Part shown: piece by piece, positions 58,303-64,000 of the stretch
Numbering within the stretch: the first letter of the stretch is position 1
Layout: each line of letters begins with the position of its first letter
Assembly (NCBI GenBank): GCA_905250025.1
Contig: CAJNOJ010000043.1
Span: 124,001-188,000, forward strand
Length of the DNA: 64,000 bases
DNA from: Adineta ricciae
Lineage: Eukaryota; Rotifera; Eurotatoria; Adinetida; Adinetidae
Reading direction: 5' to 3'
Notes under the pieces: generated by a model
Database searches by the model: none
What the model saw: only the letters and a program-made list of their open reading frames with translations
What the model was told of the DNA's origin: nothing
Program-made: the position numbers and the translations under genes

Positions 58303-59632
58303 ATGAATATGTAAGTATCAATAGAAGAAGTTCAATTCTTCGAAATATCTTCTACTCACTAGATCACAGTCCAATTACTCGGCACCTGAAAACTGGGAAT
58401 TGTTCTTGCTGTTCAATCGAATTATTTATCGCGGTTATTTTCTCTTTCTCATCATAGCTGGCACATGTGGAAATCTATTAACTGCGATCACACTTCTTCG
58501 AGCTCGTTTACGTAAATACACTACATGTCAATACATGGCCGTTTGTGCTCTGCTGAATATCGGTGTTCTATTGACCAATACATTAAACATGATGCTAACA
58601 AACGGCTTCAATATTCATTTACGCAGTCAATTCGATGTCGGCTGGTGTCGAATGAATGCATTCATTGCTCAATGGATCCGTGGCATGGCATCATGGATTC
58701 TTGTTTTAGTGGCGTTTGACCGTTTTCAACAATCGAAAACGGTTCCACGTGCACAAAAGAAAGATGATTACAAAGTTGCTATTACCATATGTGTAACTGG
58801 TTTTATTCTTTTTATATTGAATTTACATTATCTTCTATTTGCCGGTTCAAATGTCGAGCTGTTAGAAAATACCAAATTCTTAGCATGTATCTTTAACAAA
58901 CAGAGTAACGATACGATGCATAAATTCTTTGCGTCAACCAGTACATGGCAAGAACTAGTAACATATATTATTGTTGTAAGTACATTTGAGACGATTTTCT
59001 TATTTAAAAGCTCCTTTGTGGGCGATTAACGAAGTTTTCAATGAGAAAAGACTTATTTTTTTTTGTTTCTCTCGTTTTAGCCATGTATATTCACATTAAT
59101 TTTGAACATATTTATTATAAAAAATTCATTCTTATCTCCAATCAATAACGAACATCTGAAATCTCGCTCGAAAAGTCGAACACGGCGCGTGACAACTATG
59201 TTACTGGCATCACATCTAGGCTTCATCGCGCTCGTTGCACCTGCACAAACATTCTTCGCTCTTTCATTTGATCCATCACAGAACTTGTTGACAGATGAAC
59301 GTACCAAGTCGTTCATTATTAAAGGAAATATTTATCAATGTCTCATCAATACGTATTACGGTGCATCGTTCGTATTCTGCTTTGCATCGTCATCATTATT
59401 TCGACGAGAAATCGATAAACTATTGAATAAAAATTATCGACCGAAGAATTCGTTAATGAGTGGTGTAAGTGAAGCATTTTCTCCACACGAAAATCATCCA
59501 TTTCTACAACAGAAACGCATTAGCGCTGTCAATGGTTCCAGTAGTAGTCCGCAAGACGAGCACAGATCTCAAATGAAAATACATAAACGATCAACGGAAT
59601 CAACTATTGAAACCGATGCGTTTCTTTTCTAG
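58303..59632 (+). CDS. Rhodopsin-like G-protein-coupled receptor
   Basis: Exons: 58303-58310, 58363-58975, 59081-59632; 390 residues. The first coding exon holds only ATGAATAT and joins in phase to SQSNYSAPENWELF. Helix 1 (YFLFLIIAGTCGNLLTAITLL) carries GN, helix 2 follows LRKYTTCQYMAVCALL, helix 3 (WCRMNAFIAQWIRGMASWIL) ends in VAFDRF, a DRF variant of DRY. Helix 5 crosses the intron (TYIIV|PCIFTLILN), and helix 7 shows INTYYGASFVFCF in place of NPxxY. The tail is Ser-rich with basic patches. It belongs to the peptide-receptor-like orphan group common in bdelloids; the ligand is unknown. It converges with the nAChR gene. Confidence 0.85.
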
Positions 59633-60413
59633 AGAAATTCTTCTTTCTTTCTCTTCAAGTCCGATACATGTGCAGTGATGTATTTATTCTCTTCATTTTC
59701 GTTGTTTGTTATTTTTCGTTTGAATGTTATATTAGCGTCCTAGGAATGCGAATCATCTCGAGTATAGATTAATAGAATTATGAGTGCAAGTTCCCATCTT
59801 AATAGTCGTCTAATGAAAACAATTTGTTCGCTTCCGAGCCAAGAGTGCAGAACAGTTTGTTTTCAAGCTCGAAGCTCTCATCTCCTAGGACTTGTATATT
59901 TATGTATATGTTTGTTATGATGATCGGCAAATAAAAGTTACAATTAAATGAATTAATCTAGAGAAAACCGTAATTATCACGTTTAAATGGAGGAATATGT
60001 TTAATCATAAAACGAAGAAAACTGTCAAGTTGACGACTCAACTGGTTGAACCATTTTCTCTTACTACTTTAATTAGGTAGCACAAGTGTTCAGTAATCAC
60101 TTCAGAATATCCGGGCGAAACGGTTACGTGCTGATGTCGACGATCCGATACGGAGATAAAGAGTGCAAACCATCTGTGCATCAACACGTGGGCACGTCTC
60201 ATATTTAAGAGAAAAGCGCAGTTCTCTTTTTTTTTAATTAAAAAGCAACTCAAGTGTCATTGTTTGAGAAACTGTGAGAAAGAGAGCGGTTGTTAGTATG
60301 ACTAGAACCCGTTTTAAATACACGTCTGACAAGAAAGAGGATGTAGGAATTCATACGTGATCTTGTTTGAGGGAATGTCTTGTGCTTAATTGGTATAGTA
60401 AAAGTGAAGCATT
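59633..60413. other. Convergent 3' flanks of the GPCR and nAChR genes
   Basis: 781 bp, no gene recognised. AATAAA near 59929 on the plus strand probably ends the GPCR transcript. The open frame on the minus strand at 60038-60253 has no homology. Confidence 0.4.
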
Positions 60414-62448
60414 TTATTTCAGTCGCAAATCAGGTGCTTGCTGAAAGATGAATCCAAAAACAAGCATCGTGCCGATTAAAAATAAAACAACAAATAATCG
60501 ATCGATCACTCGTCCTAAAATCTGCCATTCCTGTCCGATAGTTGCATTGTGCTCTTGTTGTTCACATCGACGTTCGTTTTGTTCCATGAAGCGGTAGATA
60601 TAAGGAATAGATGCTTTAAAATGGTTGTTTTCACTGGATTTCGGTTTTGGTGTGTGCGAACGAAGCACTAAGGGACTCGATTGATTGTGATTGTTGTCAG
60701 AAGAGATAACGGTAAGCTTTTCATGTTCACTCGAATCTTCGTCTAAGGGTAACAGGCCGTTTTGAGAAGGTTCTGTATGATTTGTAGGAGTCAATTTTGC
60801 TTGTTTCTTGTAGCTTGGAAATTTCTGAGAAGAAAAGGTCAGAAGAACAGAAAAGAGACTGCTGATCTTCTTACTGTATGATTGTGTTCTTTCTGAAAAC
60901 GCACAGGCAGATCGATGTTCATGAAAAGAAGTTTTGGAATAATGAAGAAGAATAAACGTGATATCCAATTGGGTACAGGTTGAAGATAATGTTTACCATG
61001 ATGATAGAGATTAAGCGACGCAACTGACATTGCTGTGGCGATACTCACGATGATAATCGCAGAAAAATAGTATACACCTAGAAGAAATCAAAGACAACTT
61101 CTTGAATTCTCATGTCACTATCGGGATGCTCGAATAGGATTTTTCATCGACATACCAATCAATGGTAACGAATCGGAATTGGGTGGCATACTGTCGGCGA
61201 CTAACATGAGAAAAACGGTCATTGAAAGAAGGGTCGTTACACCAATTGAAACCTTTTCTCCTAAACAACAAGATACGAGGAAAACATCATGATCAATCGA
61301 AGGAGAATGAAAAGTCAACAAACCACTATCGGATGGAACACAAAAACCAAGAAAAGCCACTATTGTGATGAGAAAACATGGCAGCATCATGTTAAATACA
61401 TAGAACAATGGACGACGACGCATTTGTACGGTATATGTTAAATCTGGAAACGTTTCTGGACCTAAAACATTTCATAGAGAAATCACTGAGGATTTCATTC
61501 ACTTACAACATGAATATTTGACAACATTTTTCTTCACATGTAATCCAACAATTTCCCATTCTAAAAACGTGAACTGGAAATCGATTGCAATCATTAACAT
61601 GGTCATTTACCGGAATTCGCCATGAAATTAGTCAAATCGCCTGATGGTGATTTTTGCGAGAGATCTATTCGAGCACTGTCATAAGTCCATGACGCAAATT
61701 TCAATGTACAATTTTGTTCATCTGCAGACACATCAACAATAAACAAGAGAATACTAATAAGATTTGCCTACGCACCAAACGGAAAATATCGAACGTCGAT
61801 CGAACATGAACTACGAAAAATGCCTGTCGATAGCCATGTTACAATCCCTTCCGATGAAACCATCACATTCGTGGATATTTGACTCAATGCCGCCAGATTG
61901 TCGGCATTCTGTTCATTATTCGTACGAATATGAATTATTCTCCAACAACTTAAATTACTTACGTTGTAGAGAACGATGTCGGGCAACCAAACTTTATCAT
62001 ATTTAATATGTACTAAGCTAACATTGTCCCAGTCGAGTGGAGACCATCTCAATTTGGGATCAGGCCAAGTCTATACTCGGAACGACTTAGTGAATGACAC
62101 GGACTTTGTTTGATGAGAAGTTACTTACCATAGTTAACCATTGATTTGTAGTAATGATTTGATTCTTCTCGTCGACATCGATCAATTGTGCAAGTGATAA
62201 ATCAAATGAAACATTGGTTACATCGCGATGATCCAAAGCTGGTCGAATCGATTTATCATAAATCGTAGAATTTAATAAAGTTCGAACTAATTTCAGTTCC
62301 ATATCACACGTAACTTCTAAAATCATCTCATATTCAGTTCTTCCGAAGGATTTCTTAGTAAAAAAGCTTTACCTGCAATGAATATGTGAATCAAAAGAAT
62401 TGGGAACATCGTTCTAAAGAAGCTACAGGATATGCTCGACGTAGACAT
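60414..62448 (-). CDS. Nicotinic acetylcholine receptor, alpha-type subunit
   Basis: Pentameric cation channel subunit of the Cys-loop family. Exons in order: 62448-62373, 62316-62129, 62070-61963, 61908-61776, 61721-61611, 61560-61507, 61461-61324, 61260-61156, 61077-60875, 60824-60414; 508 residues, phases correct. A signal peptide ([11 protein letters not shown]) precedes the ligand-binding domain: [40 protein letters not shown], and the Cys-loop [15 protein letters not shown]. Vicinal cysteines in loop C ([14 protein letters not shown]) mark an alpha-type subunit able to form the principal binding face. M1 starts [16 protein letters not shown]2 is [20 protein letters not shown], with a glutamate at -1' as expected for cation selectivity; M3, a 100-residue cytoplasmic loop and M4 ([15 protein letters not shown]) follow. 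The outer-ring residue after M2 is Asp (VADSMPP) rather than Glu. Confidence 0.93.
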
Positions 62449-62825
62449 AACAATCTGCAATAATATCACAAGGAATAGTTAAGGAAAGAATTGGAGAATC
62501 ATTACATTGACATTCTGACTTTCGTAGCATTATTGGAATGTTAATTTTTATTATCGTAAGCTAACACGCAATTGAATCATCTTCTCAATTAGAATTCTTT
62601 ATTGGGATTGGTATTATCAATTAATTACCACAGTTTAGGTACTTTGAACAAATTGACTGCTGTGTGACCTGTTAGTCGCTTGAAAGAGGTCACTATTCAA
62701 CGAGATGTTGCTCGATTCTTCCATCTCTCGGTCGTCATGACGATGAGTAGTTTCGATGGCAGAAGAATATTTCACATACTACTTCATATTTTTGTATATC
62801 AATATAGAGTATCAGACCTGCTGAC
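62449..62825. other. Divergent upstream region of nAChR and RIBC2
   Basis: 377 bp between two diverging genes, presumably a shared promoter region. A 3' splice site (attgcag on the minus strand) ends six bases before the nAChR ATG. No open frame of interest. Confidence 0.4.
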
Positions 62826-64000
62826 ATGTACAAACTCGATATTCCATTGAATTTACGAGAAAAAGCTGCAGTTGAACGTCGCCGTCGAGCAGAAGAGGAA
62901 CGTCAAGGGAGAGTCTTCAATGCAAAATATCGACAGATAGGAGTTCGTTGATTTATATTCAAAAAAAACTATTGATAACCTTTTTTTTCTTATCTTTTGT
63001 AAAGATCGACAAAGAAGCACTTGATGAACAAGTTCAAGAACGAAATTGGCTAGAAGAACTCGAACGAAAACGTGCCAATGCATTCGGTAAGATTCGTATA
63101 TCTAGCTTTTCATAAATACAACACATCTTTCATTGATATCCTAGCTCAAGATGCAATTCGAAATGACACGATCGCTCAATTACTTCAGCAGCGACAAGAA
63201 AACGACGAAAGAGACTATAATCGATCTTTGAATGAATATCGTGCCATACATCAACAACCATCTGCACAAAGTATTGACACACCACCCTTCACTAGTCTTT
63301 TCGACGACCGTATTTTTCAATAGGGGAATGGGATTTGAATGATCCGGATTATTTGAAAAAGGATAAACCAGCACGTGTTTCTGACGACGATCCACGCTGT
63401 GGTCCAGCTAGTCTACAGAAATTCCAAGGTGAAGATCTCAATGCACGTGCGCGAGCGAAATATCAAATGGAGCAATTGCGAGAATGGTCGCGAATGCAAC
63501 AAGAAGATCAAAGACGCGCACAGCAACAGCAACAAACAGCTGATCGATTATATGATGCTAAACAAAGCGAGCTGGATCAGCGTGCATTGGAACTTCAACG
63601 AGCCGAAGAAGAATGTCAACATGCGATCAATCAAACAGTTAGAAATTACAACGATGCTTTGGTAAGTTGATTAGACAAGAGAATATACATTTTATACTTA
63701 CGTACTCTGTATGTACTTACCAGTCGTTGGGAGATGTAACGCTCATAATCAACGTTATATATTGTATTCCTGCTGTTAGATTAGAAGTGATAGTTATAAT
63801 TACTATCGCTTGTGCATTGAGATGTGTGATTAAACATGATATTCACTTCGAACTTGTTTAATTTTAGTTTCGGGAAACGCAAGAACGTCGCGCGTGGAAA
63901 AAACGGCGAGAAGATTATGATAATTATGCTGAAATGGCTAATATGATCTCATGTGATCTACTAACTGAAAATCCTGATCAAGCAATCAGCCAATTCGGAC
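62826..64000 (+). CDS. RIBC2: RIB43A-like protein (RIBC2 type), cut by window end
   Basis: Coiled-coil protein inside ciliary doublet microtubules, near the A-tubule seam. Exons: 62826-62942, 63005-63086, 63145-63270, 63324-63661, 63868-64000 (continues past the window); 265 residues seen of an expected 370-380. Blocks shared with RIBC2 are GIDKEALDEQVQER, EWDLNDPDYLKKDKPARVSD, LQKFQGEDLNARARAKYQME and DLLTENPDQAISQFG. The sequence is highly charged and helical throughout (RRRRAEEERQ, REWSRMQQEDQRRAQQQQQ). It lies head to head with the nAChR gene. With tektin-4 it is the second doublet-lumen protein in the window. Confidence 0.93.

Overview
This 64 kb window is animal nuclear DNA, AT-rich and gene-dense, with small introns (mostly 45-65 bp, GT...AG) and genes on both strands. 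It most likely comes from a bdelloid rotifer. The strongest lineage clue is an intronless protein at 46637-48466 whose N-terminal domain, ADP-ribosyltransferase-like fold and TPR tail match a family I know from Adineta and Rotaria genomes. Rhodopsin-like receptors of bdelloid type and a bacterial-type gene without introns agree with this. There are no bacterial operons, CRISPR arrays, insertion sequences or recognisable viral genes. Exon models were built by hand from splice sites, reading phase and remembered homologues; nearly all close in frame.

Layout. 1-3643 (+): 3' part of RAPTOR (mTORC1). 7046-10719: three mitochondrial genes, MRPL4 (+), SDHAF2 (-) and TMEM65 (-). 11284-12740 (-): GT10 alpha-1,3-fucosyltransferase. 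13873-15443 (-): tektin-4. 17834-21881 (-): RECQL5 helicase with its C-terminal KIX-like and SRI regions. 22836-28815 (+): JIP3/JIP4 scaffold, 29 exons. 29364-30194 (+): UPF0317/DUF1445 protein, a horizontal-transfer candidate. 30493-31030 (-): broken GPCR; 32157-33164 (+): intact intronless GPCR. 33491-38371 (+): DDX46/Prp5, whose long first intron holds a candidate small gene. 38931-40549 (+): PDCD4. 41833-44038 (+): taperin/phostensin-like PP1 regulator. 44225-46504 (+): TTLL12. 46637-48466 (-): ART-like/TPR protein lacking the catalytic residues. 49090-51471 (+): DNA polymerase kappa. 51843-54332 (+): FOXK (FHA plus forkhead). 58303-59632 (+): second GPCR. 60414-62448 (-): nicotinic acetylcholine receptor alpha-type subunit. 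62826-64000 (+): RIB43A/RIBC2, cut by the window end.

The genes do not form one pathway. Themes are mitochondrial biogenesis (MRPL4, SDHAF2, TMEM65), ciliary axoneme (tektin-4, RIBC2, possibly TTLL12), growth and translation control (RAPTOR, PDCD4), DNA damage tolerance (RECQL5, POLK) and neuronal signalling or transport (JIP3/4, nAChR, GPCRs). The most interesting points are the ART pseudoenzyme, the bacterial-like intronless gene, the TMEM65-SDHAF2 pair with a 3' splice site abutting the second ATG (operon or spliced-leader style), a 12-nt microexon in TMEM65, and the candidate gene inside DDX46 intron 1.
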